Assembly (NCBI RefSeq): GCF_901709675.1
Contig: NC_051087.1
Location: 13,997,067-14,061,066 of the forward strand
Origin: Syngnathus acus
Lineage: Eukaryota > Chordata > Actinopteri > Syngnathiformes > Syngnathidae
Direction: 5' to 3'
Length of the DNA: 64,000 bases
A model generated the notes under the pieces. The model saw nothing but the letters and a program-made list of their open reading frames with translations, had not been told where the DNA came from and searched no databases. Position numbers and translations under genes: made by a program. This document shows positions 36,585-46,579 of this stretch, piece after piece. Each line of letters begins with the position of its first letter. Position 1 is the stretch's first letter.

Positions 36585-38036
36585 CGATTTGGTTATAACC
36601 TTTATCAACAGAATTCCGAGGCGTCGCAGAGGCATTGAGGGTGTCCGGCTTGGTACCTTCAGTATTTTTTTTGCAAATAATATCGTTCTGTTGTTTTAAT
36701 CAAGGCACAATCTTCAACTCACAGTGGAGCAATTTGCAACTGAGCGTGTTGGAATGAGAATCAGCTCCTCTGAATCTGAGACCACAGAGCTCTGAAATTT
36801 TCATCATAAGTATATTTCAACTGTAAGACACAGAATGTGGAAATAAAATCACATTTTAGGCTTTCTTTTGAGAATTTATTTGTAAATTATGGTATATATG
36901 TACTATATATATGGTAAATAAGTACTTGGTCGATAACAGACATTCAAGGGCTGGTTTGGGGCTCCATGCAAGATAAACATCCCAGTGGGATCAGAATGAT
37001 CATGAGCACGGTGAGCAAAAATTCCACATCTTTACTGGTGAATGACCTGCGGAGAGCTGGGACCAAAGTAACAAAGGTTACCACACACTATGCCAACCGG
37101 AAATCAAATTAAGCAGGTTCCTGTTCAGGCCAATCTGAAGTTTGCCAGAGAGCATATGGGCGAAGAGGATTGGAGAATATCATTTGGTCAAATGAAACCG
37201 AAATAGAACATTTTGGCACAAACTCAACTCAACTCATGATGTTTGGAGGAAGATGAATGGTGAGTGGCATTCCAAGAACATTATAGGTATTGCAAGGCAT
37301 TGACTTAAACTTCTGTTATTGACCAAATGCTTATTTTCCGCCATAATTTAAAAGAAATTCTTTAAAAATTCTAAAATGCAATTTTGAGATTTTTTTCCTC
37401 AAATTCTGTTTCTCGCTGTTAAAATGTGCCGATGGTGAAAACTACAGAACCCTCTCATTATTTTAATTGGGAGAACTTGCAAAATCGGTGACATACGTTT
37501 TTGCTCCATTGTACATCGGGGTACTGTTTACGTGAGGGACGAATGATGTGGGAGATTGACAGACGTATTGGTGCAGTGTTTGCAGACTCTGCATCAGTAT
37601 ATTGTGGTAAAGAAGGAGCTGAACTGAAAGGCAAAGCTCTCTCAATTTATCTACTTTCCTACACTCCTCACCTGTGGTTATGAGCTGTGGGTTATGATCA
37701 AAAGAATGAGCTCCCGGATACAGGAGGGTGAAATGAGTTTCCTTGTGAGTGTCTGGGTTTGCTCCCTTTGAGAATGGGTGAGAAGCTGGTATATTCAGTA
37801 GGGGCTCAGATTTGAGCTGCTGCTCCTCTGAATTGAGAAGAGACAGATAAGGTGATTCCAGCATGTAATTATGATGTCTTCTAGATGTGCAATGCACAGT
37901 CTTCCAGCTGGCCAGGGAATGCTTGTGGAGTCTCTCAGAAGAGAGAATGACTGGAGTGAGTGAGGCAAGTCTGAGCTTGCCTGCTTAAGTTGTTGCCCCA
38001 TTGACCGAAGAAAATGAACAGACGGATGGACCATTT
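36585..38036 (+). pseudogene. LINE RT C-terminal pseudogene interrupted by a Tc1 element
   Basis: The left part (36585-36793) reads ITFINRIPRRRRGIEGVRLG, then FFANNIVLL (decayed FADDVVLL), HNLQLTVEQFATE and VGMRISSSESE. The right part (37514-38036) resumes with EGRMMWEIDRRIGAVFADSA, ELKGKALSIYL and then YGHELWV-like nucleotide sequence with stops. It ends at CTGCTTAAGTTGTTGCC and the tail GACGGATGGA. This is the region from RT motif C to the end of an abundant fish endonuclease LINE. The 5' part of what I believe is the same family lies at 55128-56385. Roughly 30 residues between the two halves are missing in addition to the inserted element. Confidence 0.75.
36794..37513 (+). mobile_element. 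Tc1-like transposon, internally deleted
   Basis: Long inverted repeats: 36794-36945 (TTTTCATCATAAGTATATTT, AATTTATTTGTAAATTATGG, AAGTACTTGGTCGATAACAG) mirror 37310-37460 (TGTTATTGACCAAATGCTTA, CCGCCATAATTT, GATGGTGAAAACTACAG). The right terminus is CTTGCAAAATCGG followed by TTTTTGCTCCATTGTA. Between them are transposase remnants: VNDLRRAGTKVTKVT at about 37041, and ENIIWSNETEIEHFGTNSTQ (the Tc1 WSDE motif mutated to WSNE) at about 37170-37240. The outer left terminus is missing. Confidence 0.88.
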
Positions 38037-38039
38037 TGA

Positions 38040-39100
38040 AGAGAAATTTTGTTTACGATTTTAGTTCTAAATAGTATGTCAAAACTCAGTATAAAATCAA
38101 TTATTAGTCGCTGTAGTTTCTTTTTATAGTGGTGCAGGATGTGTTGAATGTTATTTTCAGTATAAAATGGACAGTGGTCTATAAATAGCCTGTGGGATGT
38201 AGGTTGGATGCCCCTTCTTTACATCCTCCACCAAGGCTCCTGTATTCTTCCTCCTGTTCACTCTTTATGCATAAAAAAAGAAATATCATGATATTTATGA
38301 GATGAAAAAACATATAACTTTATTGTTGAAGTGTATATAAATATGATGTTTGTGCATGTGATGATAATTGATGGAAGTCCTGTGATGAACGATAAAACAT
38401 CACATATGTACTGTATATAATAAGAAATACTGTAGTGGAAAAGTGCATCATGCAGTTGTTTGTAATATAACCAACTCACAGAAACCTTTGAAATAAAAAA
38501 GGAATATAATTAATTGTGTATTCTTAATTCAGCAGTTCTAGCAAGTGAAAATGCTGCTGCCACTTTTGTATCTGGCAATGATTTTTTTACTCTCAATGGC
38601 TTCTCCAGGCTTTGATGTGGAGCAGTGCCACATGCACTGAATAAGTACCAATCATATCTTCTCTCGAAAAAAAAGGGACAGAATTGCTCATCGACACTCT
38701 CAAATGAGATGCAACATAAAGGAGTGCTCTCGCGGATCATCATGTGCTTGAATGGCTGCGTAGAAGTACATGAGTCGGGTGGTTTGGAGAGCAGTGCGCC
38801 ACACTATTTCATTGTAAGCTCAATACATATGTGAACTAAAATGATTAATGAAATGATCATTATAAAACTAATCAGATGCCGTTTTAAATGCTAACACCTT
38901 TAATGGAGTGTAACTCACAGTGGCCACATATTAAGGTGACAATTACTACAATATTAAAGTTCTCTAAAGAATAAGGTTTAGCCCTAGAAAAATGATGACA
39001 TTTATTTGACAGCTAAATACAATAGTGACCTATAAAACTTGCAAAGCCTAGTGGAGGAATATCACTTTAGAGAAGCCAAACTTCCAAACTGTTTGAATTG
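38040..39100. other. No recognised feature
   Basis: Unassigned sequence downstream of a LINE tail, AT-rich, with no recognised exon. Confidence 0.4.
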
Positions 39101-39104
39101 TTTC

Positions 39105-39445
39105 CTTCAAGATGGCGCCGTAGTGGCAGTTGTCTTTAGGATGTCTTCAAGACTCTATTGTTTTGTTGTTGTTTTTTTTGTCATTTTTGTTACTACGTGT
39201 TTTATGTCCTATGTATTGACCCTCTGTGGACTTCTACAGCATTTTGTCCATGGCATTCCTCAAAGGAGCGAGATCTGTGCTTGATGGTTGCGCCTTCTCT
39301 GCAGCATGTGCGTGGCAGCCCAGATTTTGATGGAGGGATGTCTACGCTATTTGACAGCGTTTGTGTTTTTTGCGTAGCATTTTACATAGCCCCGTTTTGT
39401 TCAGCGAATATGTTAATGCTGTTAGAAATACTGCATTGATGCAGC
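39105..39445 (+). mobile_element. Possible L1-type LINE 5' UTR fragment
   Basis: TTCAAGATGGCGCCGTAGTG at 39107-39126 contains a YY1-type AAGATGGC site, a hallmark of vertebrate L1-type 5' ends. It is followed by a T-rich stretch typical of fish LINE leaders. No ORF1 or RT was recognised after it. Chance occurrence is possible. Confidence 0.3.
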
Positions 39446-39518
39446 TGCATGGATGACTGGTTGGTGCTAAGGATGAGATGTGAACCAAAAACTGAATCGG
39501 CTCTTGGAATTGAAGACT

Positions 39519-39660
39519 CTAAATTGTCCTAAAGGTTAGACACGTTTCCTCAATTTAGAAGTTTTATTTTGACTTTTACATGTTTTTTTAATTTGGAAAA
39601 AAAATCTGCGATGTCGTGAAGCCGCGATAAACGAAACGCGAAGTAGTGAGGGATCACTAT
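39519..39660. mobile_element. pogo-type miniature element, right half
   Basis: From AAATTGTCCTAAAGGTTAGA to GTAGTGAGGGATCACTAT it matches the right 140 bp of the element at 28898-29230 with few changes. The left half is absent. Confidence 0.85.
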
Positions 39661-39687
39661 ATACGTACAACTGACATGAAGTAAGTA

Positions 39688-40322
39688 CAGTGGAGCCTCG
39701 GTTTTCGAACGTCCCAGTTCTTGAACAAATCGGTATTCGAACAAAAAATTCGAGATATTTTTGCTTCGGATGGCGGATGAAATTCGGTTGTCGAACCTCG
39801 CGAGATGAGCCGAGAAGACCTGCATGCCAACTGACTCTGCTCGTTATTACGTTCTCGTTACTCTGAGGATTGCATCAACTCTAATCATGTCTCCAAAGGA
39901 AGCAAGTGGGAGCAGTAAAGCCATCCTAAAACACAAAGACGCTCCTAAAGCAATGCGACAGTGAGCGCCCGACGCGCTGCGGTTGCGCGATCGGACCAAA
40001 TTAAGCTCCCTGCGCACTGATATCCACTTAAATTTTGGAAAGTCCATTAGTTTTAGCGACGGCTCTGTCACAATAATGCGACCAGCGCGGTGCAGTTGCG
40101 CGGTCGGCGACGCGCTACGGTTGCGCGTTCGGCGGTGCGCTGCAGTTGCGCGATCGAACAAAAATGCGCAAATGAAAAAAATGCTTAAAAAAGGCGTTTT
40201 TATTTTTGCTTGGAACGGATTTTCCATTATTTGTAATGGGCAAACATGATTCGGAATTCGAACGATTCACTTCTTGAACAGCCTTCTGGAACGGATTGTG
40301 GTCGAAAACCGAGGCTCCACTG
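39688..40322. mobile_element. pogo/Tigger-like element (635 bp)
   Basis: The ends are CAGTGGAGCCTCGGTTTTCG and its exact complement. TA flanks both (39686-39687, 40323-40324). Subterminal GTTCTTGAAC and TTCGAAC motifs are mirrored. Near 39887, ATGTCTCCAAAGGAAGCAAG followed by a lysine-rich frame looks like the beginning of a Tigger transposase reading frame, then degenerates into TGCGCGATCGG repeats. Non-autonomous. Confidence 0.85.
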
Positions 40323-40688
40323 TATTCTGGTTGTGTGAAATATTACACACATACGTATTTCCAAAAAATGTGTTAAACATGTTTGTAGTCCTTGCCACTT
40401 CTGTGAATTCTGCCTTGCTTACGTCTAACGAGCTTTAATAAATTCCCTGGAATTAGTGCTGAAAACAGACAGTGGCGTTATCACATTTGGTAGGGTTAGC
40501 CCGTGTCATATGAGTTGTGTCTTCACATTTCTCTTTACTTGGTATTCATACTTATTCAGGCGCGTTGTTTCTTTCTGTTACACACCTCACACAGATTGTA
40601 ATTCAATTACATGTGAATCCACCTACTGCCATTAAATCATTTAAGACCAGTCATTTTCGATGGAGCAACCCCCTCAATCCCACAGAAT

Positions 40689-40977
40689 CAGTGGCGTAGC
40701 CAGGAATTTTTCCAGTAGGGGCGCGCGCCCACAGGAAAAAAAATCGAACATCACCCACGCCGCTCGCTGATCGCTAAAACAACATCCGGGTCCGGGAGGC
40801 AAACGGTGAATGGATAACATCGCGCACATAGAATAGCGCAAGCACATTCGCGCAAGACCGAAAGAAAAAAACGGCATGAAAATGAAGAATCGAAAAAGCT
40901 CGATTTTTTTCAACCGGGGCGCAGGGAGTCCTAACCGGGGCGCCGCCCCGGCTCGCCCCGGCTTGGCTACGCCAGTG
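40689..40977. mobile_element. hAT-type miniature element ('GGCGTAGCCAGG' family), copy 1
   Basis: The ends are CAGTGGCGTAGCCAGG and the complement of CACTGGCGTAGCCAAG. The exact 8-bp duplication CACAGAAT lies at 40681-40688 and 40978-40985. The GC-rich right side has CCGGGGCGCCGCCCCGG. Non-coding. It is about 290 bp, nearly identical to the copy at 46281. Confidence 0.93.
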
Positions 40978-41178
40978 CACAGAATATTGTGTTCTGTTGC
41001 TATATAAACATGGACGCTTCCAAAATAAAGATTAGACTATCCTCTTTCAGCAGAAAAAAATTGTTTCGATCTTTCTCCTTCATTAGCAATCAGTATTTGA
41101 AATAGCAAAAAAACTGAGAAAAGAAGCTTTTTGTAAAAGCATGCATTGTAAGCATAAATGTTTTTCTTTATATACAAC

Positions 41179-41510
41179 ACAAGTGTCAAATTCAAGGCCC
41201 AGGGGCCAGATACAGCCCGCCACATCATTTTATGTGGCCCGCGAAGACAAATTGTGCATCATATTCGTGTGTCATTACTAGAATTGCAAATTGTCTTCAC
41301 TTTTAATAATATCATTTTTTTAAACTATTTGACCAGTTTTTATTCGTCTGATTTGAAAACGAGTTATTTGTCAGTTTGTTTTGTAGCTCTTACTGTATAT
41401 AATATGAGGTGCTCATACATTTGTTTGAGTTGACATGAGTCATAATGGCCCTCCGAAAGACGCTATGACGACAATGCGGCCCGCGAAAAAAAAGAGTTTG
41501 ACACCCCTGA
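41179..41510 (+). mobile_element. hAT-type miniature element ('GTGTCAAACTC' family), copy 3
   Basis: Left end AAGTGTCAAATTCAAGGCCC, right end GAGTTTGACACCCCTG. The exact 8-bp duplication TATACAAC lies at 41171-41178 and 41511-41518. The same orientation and body as copy 1. Confidence 0.92.
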
Positions 41511-41614
41511 TATACAACAACAAAAACAACACTATAAAACTGTGTTTGCACACAATCCATTGAACTACTGAATTGAACATATACACAAGTGTGTGAGATC
41601 AGTGAGTGTGCGAC

Positions 41615-42345
41615 TGTGCTGGCAGACACAGCATTTTCGCTGCCGCGTGGCTTTTTTTGGTCGTGGGGGTCAAATATTGTACTTTATGTTTGACAAAGGT
41701 CCTTCAAGCCGACTTGGTGGGTCAGTCTTTGGGGCCCTACAATATGCTATGGGCCTTTTCCAACAGCCACCTCCTCAACGTCTGCTGTAGCTTCTTCCTC
41801 CGTGTACGGTTTTGTGGTCCTCTGCTGACATCATACAATTCAGGAGAGACTTTGCATCCCCTGGATGTCTGGCTCTGAACAGAACATGTGCATTGAACAT
41901 GCTCAGCTCAAATAAGTTGCAACAAAATTTTCAAGCCAGTTCAGGGATCTGTGCATGTAAGGGTAGTGTTTTGATCAAGTCTGTCCACCCCAATAATGTG
42001 TGCATTGTATTCAATGACACATTGACTTTTTTCCTCGCTCCTTTTTTTCACATCTCAATGGTTTCCTTGCGGCAGGGTGGTGACACAACACTCTTGTCCT
42101 GCCATGGAAGTAGCATCATAAGTTTGTTATGGCAGACAATTTTATCCTCTGCCCCCAACTGCTTTTTGTTTGGCCTCTTCTATAGGTTTGGGTTCTCTCC
42201 TATTTTCCTTGTTGCGCTAGAGTCAGACCAGCTCTGCCGCAGCATTTAGTGGTCCAGGCATCGCGGTGAATGGTACATTTTTGGGCTGCCATCCGGTTTG
42301 CTGCCAGTCCGAATCATCCCCACCACTTCTGGATCCACAAAGTGT
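41615..42345 (-). pseudogene. piggyBac-type transposase pseudogene (PGBD4-like)
   Basis: Translating the minus strand with frame changes gives, in order: PFTAMPGPLNAAAEL, GAEDKIVCHNKLMMLLPWQD (the KWxDKR region of piggyBac), CVIEYNAHIIGVDRLDQN (the conserved VxxYNxxMGGVDxxDQ block), FNAHVLFRARHP (NAxxLY region), and the C-terminal cysteine motif KCCVCQH at about 41630. Several stops and frame changes make it inactive. Much of the N-terminal catalytic core between the first two segments is missing. No TTAA-flanked termini were identified. Confidence 0.72.
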
Positions 42346-42638
42346 AAATTACAGAAATGTGATAGTTAATGGTCGCTGGTCTCTCTATACGCTTGGAACA
42401 TTGACAGGAGAGTGCACTGCTTCCCCTTCCAAAGTCATCTGACATAAAGAAAAAAAATCTTTCCCATTGCATTGCGAAACTCTTTTGATAGTTACTGTTG
42501 TAGTACACAATTTGTAATGTAGTTTGTGGAGTTCCGTTTCAACAGGCAACCAAACATGTGGTCACGACTCAGTTTAACAGTCATGGCAGTGGAGGCTCTC
42601 CAGTGAATATAAAAAGAAAACAACTTTATTATTTAGAG

Positions 42639-43544
42639 CAGTGGTCCCCAACCTTTTTTGCACCACGGACCGGTTACGTGTCAGAAATATTTTCGCGGAC
42701 CGGCCTTTATATAAATAAATATATTTATATATTTATTATTTAAATATTTATATATATAAATAGGATGAAATAAAATGATACGACTGGCATAAAAACAAAT
42801 ATAAACCACATAAGAATAAAACGTTGAATTAGTGGGAGCACCGAGCTCTTTTCTCAGAAATGAGCCGTTCCCATCTAGGCGTAATCGGAGACAATGACAC
42901 CCGAAGTGGTTAAGGTTTGTCTTTAAATGCAGGATGCTTGGTCTCCATGTGCCGAAGCAGGTTTGAAGGCTTCATTGCCTCGTTAGCTAGCCTTTCGCCA
43001 CATATGCGGAATGCACTTGGCGCGTCAGAGTCACCTGTGGCGATAAATCCATATTTTAAGTAGGACTCCAGAAATGTTCTTTTAAATGCAGCTTTCCTTT
43101 TCTTAGAAGTCGTAGCCTCTTCTTCTTCAGTGTCCTCATTGGACGTTTTTCCCTTTCCGAAGAAGCTTTCCAAACTTCTCTGTTTCTTGCTCATTTTTGC
43201 TTGCCTCGCGGGCTTGACTGTGGTGACATGTCACGTGACCGAGACGAGCGCCCTGTGTCAAGAGTCCTTATTTTTCAGATGCACCGACAGATGTAATTGG
43301 GAGAGATTCGCCAAATTTTTTATATTTTTCAAAATAAATTCTTACTCATTTTTGCTAGCTTTGCGGGCTCGACTGGGGAAACATGTCACGTGACCGGGAC
43401 GAGCGTCTTAACCTGAATGAATTGATGTCAATGAAAAAAAAAAAAAAAGATTTTTTTTTTTTTTTTCCTGTGCGGCTCCGCGGCCCGGTACCAAGTGACC
43501 CACGGACCGGTACCGGTCCGCGGCCCGGTGGTTGGGGACCACTG
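42639..43544 (-). mobile_element. hAT transposon with BED-finger ORF (906 bp)
   Basis: The ends are CAGTGGTCCCCAACCTTTTT and the complement of CAGTGGTCCCCAACCACCGG. The exact 8-bp duplication ATTTAGAG lies at 42631-42638 and 43545-43552. Subterminal CCACGGACCGGT / GCGGCCCGG blocks are typical of Charlie-like hAT repeats. Only the 5' part of the transposase remains. The inner flank of the ORF repeats CGGGACGAGCG and CATGTCACGTGAC twice, about 155 bp apart (near 43230 and 43385). Confidence 0.93.
42910..43194 (-). CDS. Truncated hAT transposase N-terminus with BED zinc finger (94 aa)
   Basis: An open frame starting MSKKQRSLESFFGKG, with an acidic stretch (EDTEEEEATT), then a lysine-rich segment, LESYLKYGFIATGD, and the BED-finger half FRICGERLANEAMKPSNLLR followed by HMETKHP. 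This is the N-terminus of ZBED5/SCAND3-like hAT transposases. The first Cys of the usual CxxC pair appears to be replaced (RIC rather than CxIC). The RNase H-like catalytic and dimerisation domains are missing, so the protein, if made, would be a small defective DNA-binding product. Confidence 0.85.
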   Translation of the reverse strand: MSKKQRSLESFFGKGKTSNEDTEEEEATTSKKRKAAFKRTFLESYLKYGFIATGDSDAPSAFRICGERLANEAMKPSNLLRHMETKHPAFKDKP

Positions 43545-43634
43545 ATTTAGAGGACTTGAAAAGAATGTAGCTGGAACGGAGATGTACACAAAAATGAAAC
43601 GTACAGCAACAATAATAATGAGGATGATAAAGTA

Positions 43635-43995
43635 AAATGGCAACACGGTGACACTGGTTAGCACTGGTTAGCACGTCTGCCTCACAGTGCGGAGGTTGTG
43701 GGTTCCATTCCGGCTCCGGTCTTCCTGTGTGAGTTTGCATGTTCTCCCCATGCCTGCGTGGGTTCCCTTTAGGTCTCCCCGGTTTCCTCCCACATCCCCA
43801 AAACATGCATAGTAGGCCGATTGAGCACTCCAAATTGCCCGTAGGTGTGATTGTGAGTGCTGCGAATAGTTGCTTGTCTATTTTCGTCCTGCAATTGGCT
43901 TGCAACCAGTTCAGGGTGTCCCCCGACTACTGCTCAAAATTGGCTAGGATAGGCTCTAGCACGCCTGCAACCCTTATGAGGAGAAGCGGTTCAGT
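43635..43995 (+). mobile_element. tRNA-derived fish SINE with head
   Basis: The head has an A-box-like TGGTTAGCACG and a B-box-like GGTTCCATTCC. The body has GTGTGAGTTTGCATGTTCTC, GGTTTCCTCCCACATCCC, TAGTAGGCCGATTGAGCACT, AGGATAGGCTCTAGCACGCC and the end GAGAAGCGGTTCAGTGATAC. TGGTTAGCAC is duplicated within the head. It is the same family as 25705-26016, and its head makes the tRNA origin visible. Confidence 0.88.
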
Positions 43996-43999
43996 GATA

Positions 44000-44760
44000 C
44001 ATTCACTAAAAAAAATATTCTGTTCGAGATGAGCGGTGTTATGACGTCAGACACGAGCCTAGGAAATGGCAAAGTGATTTTGTGTTATTTTTGGCAAACT
44101 TATTGACAACAGCTTGATTAAACTAAGTTGCCGGTGAGCCATTAGATTTTCTCTGCTGCTCGCGTCCTTTTTCTTTGAATGGGCATTCAAGGCTTTTTTG
44201 TAACAGCGAAAGATACATCTTGTTGAGGTGCGATCTAACTATTATCCATGGGTCTAACCAGATGTAAAATCTCCATTTTGACTTCCTGGTAGGCTGCTAC
44301 GTCAACAAAAAATATGTCAGATATGCCAGACAAAATCATAACATGTCGAATAAATTTAATTTGTGTGCTTCCAGGAACGTATGAGCCCTTATTCTGTGCA
44401 GGGATTGCTCATTCTAGATTTCTGAGGTGTGCGCTTTTGTATAATGTCTTTTAGAATCCTTTTGGTACTTCCAGCATTGTCATTGCCTGCTGTAAGTCCT
44501 ATTACCTATTACACAGAAATTCAACAATTCAATATTAGTTGTTGACCATTTTTACTGCAGGGGCTTGGCTGGTGCCAAGAGTTTTGTCAGAGGGGCAGAT
44601 TCAACCTGGGGCAAAATGCGCCGACTCGGATAACAATATGCAGAGTCCAACTGTTTTAAATATTCTAGCCAGGGGTGGATATGGTAACAGGCTCCCTTGA
44701 AGTTCCTCCTTCTGTCTCCCTTCAAGGTCCCTGGAAATGTCTTCACGTCAGGCTGCATTG
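44000..44760. other. No recognised feature
   Basis: Unassigned sequence between a SINE and a LINE 3' end. Confidence 0.4.
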
Positions 44761-44764
44761 GTGT

Positions 44765-44865
44765 GTCTTTTTGGAAAATCAAAGTCAAAGTCTGCTTTAT
44801 TGTCAATTTGCAGATGTTTGTGGAGAAAGACAAATAAATATAAGTAAAAGTTAATCTTCAAGGAC
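44765..44865 (-). mobile_element. LINE (L2/Rex1-type) 3' end fragment
   Basis: The minus-strand sequence ends AATTGACAATAAAGCAGACT followed by TTGACTTTGAT, the ACAATAAAG-type LINE 3' terminus with a short repeated tail. No coding part remains. Confidence 0.6.
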
Positions 44866-44892
44866 ACATCATCTATAATGGAACCACTTGAG

Positions 44893-44929
44893 CACACACA
44901 CGCATACACGCACGCACGCACGCACACAC

Positions 44930-44961
<32 letters not shown>

Positions 44962-44985
44962 GTACGCACGCGCACGCACGCACAC
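44893..44985. repeat. Compound (CA)n/(CG) microsatellite
   Basis: ACACAC, GCACGCAC and TACGCACGCG motifs over about 90 bp. Poly-HT reading frames across it are artefacts. Confidence 0.95.
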
Positions 44986-45373
44986 TCATCAATTATGCAG
45001 TCCATTCTTTTTCCAACATCAAGTAATTCTCTGTCTGTGTATCACACGATGCTTGCATTTCACGCGCAGCCTCCTCTGCCTTCGGCCTGCAGCCTTCTCT
45101 GTCTCTGTTTTCTGCTCTGTATCGTCTCTCTGAAAAGCACTGTCCCCCGACTCTGGCTCTTTTTGTGGCACGGTCAGCTTGCTTCTCTTTAGTTCTTATC
45201 ACAATAAACTGCCTTCGTCTCAATGCTTGCCACATTGTTATTCGTCTTGATGGTGCATAAATCGGACACACTCTTCATTTTGAACTTTATAGACAAAAAG
45301 CAATGGCGAGGAATATGCGTTTCAGCACCCCGGTATATAAAATCACATTAACTGCAAAACCTGATTGCCGTTT

Positions 45374-45451
45374 GTGTGTGTGTGTGTGTGTGTGTCTGTG
45401 TGCGCGCGGGTGCGTGCGCACGCGTGTGTGCGTGCGTGTGTGTCTGCGTGT
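45374..45451. repeat. Compound (GT)n/(GTGC)n microsatellite
   Basis: A GTGTGT run followed by GCGCGCGGGTGCGTGCGCAC and further GT repeats. An (ATT)n run lies nearby at 45537-45560. Confidence 0.95.
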
Positions 45452-45564
45452 TGATTGAATGGGGTGGACGGATGGGTGGATGACATTGCTCATTCAAATT
45501 CCTATTGTTCTTTTAATGAACATTGTATGGTTTTACTATTATTATTATTATTATTATTATCAAA

Positions 45565-46270
45565 AACTTTAATGATCAGAACGTGAGCCTGACTGCAGCG
45601 GTGCAAAGGGTGCGTGCATCTGACTGTCCTGGGCCGAACTGCCCAGAATGGATGGAACATTCCCTCACATTGCTCAGAGCAAAAGATACCACCTTTCTGT
45701 AGGCATAGTTTGTGACCCAAAACTATGTGTGGCTATTAGCACTGGTGTTAGTGAATTTGACGTTGTTTATCATTGAGGCTTATTTGCATATAGGTGGGCA
45801 ATTTCTCCGCCAATTACGCGCAAATACCACCGATGCACCGAAATGCACTCTGCTTGGCATTGTAATGAGTGACGCATTCCATCAGAGGTGCGTGCTTTGT
45901 GAATCTTGCTCCAATTTTACCGGTTAATGCCAAGCAAAAGCAACACAATCCTTTCGTAACTCGGCCCCACTGACCTTTGCACCCGCCACCTCTGCCCCAA
46001 ATTGTTACTGCAGAATGCAGTATGCCTTTATCTAAAAACAAATAGAAAAAACGTGTTGTGCGTCACATAGATAATATTGCTCTAATAGGGACCCTGGCAC
46101 TCCTACTAAAGACATCAAATATTTGAGATATGCAGTAATTGAGGGCAGACATTCTGTCAGGATATCATATAACTGCTCCTTATTTGGTACTGTGTATTGT
46201 AAAATGCTGTCTGGGCAGTGCTTTATTGTGCCCTATAATTTCTCCCACTATTTGAAAAAGAATGAAGGAA
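45565..46270. other. No recognised feature
   Basis: Unassigned sequence without a recognised exon or repeat end. Confidence 0.4.
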
Positions 46271-46280
46271 CTATCTACGG

Positions 46281-46570
46281 CAGAGGCGTAGCCAGGAATT
46301 TTTCCAGTAGGGGCGCACGCCCACAGGAAAAAAAATCGAACATCACCCACGCCGTTCGCTGATCGCTAAAACAACATCCGGGTCCGGGAGGCAAACGGTG
46401 AATGGATAACATCGCGCACATAGAATAGCGCAAGCACATTCGCGCAAGACCGAAAGAAAAAAACTGCCTTTTTTTATTTTTTTTATTTATTTATTTATTT
46501 TTTCAACCGGGGCGCAGGGAGTCCTAACCGGGGCGCCGCCCCGGCTCGCCCCGGCTTGGCTACGCCTCTG
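46281..46570. mobile_element. hAT-type miniature element ('GGCGTAGCCAGG' family), copy 2
   Basis: The ends are CAGAGGCGTAGCCAGG and its complement. The exact 8-bp duplication ATCTACGG lies at 46273-46280 and 46571-46578. The body is almost the same as the 40689 copy except a T-rich replacement near 46470-46502. Confidence 0.93.
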
Positions 46571-46579
46571 ATCTACGGA

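Noticed and set aside
41812-42249. Plus-strand 145-codon ORF
   Set aside because: Antisense to a piggyBac transposase relic readable on the minus strand.
44878-45192. HT-repeat ORFs
   Set aside because: Translation of a compound CA/CG microsatellite.
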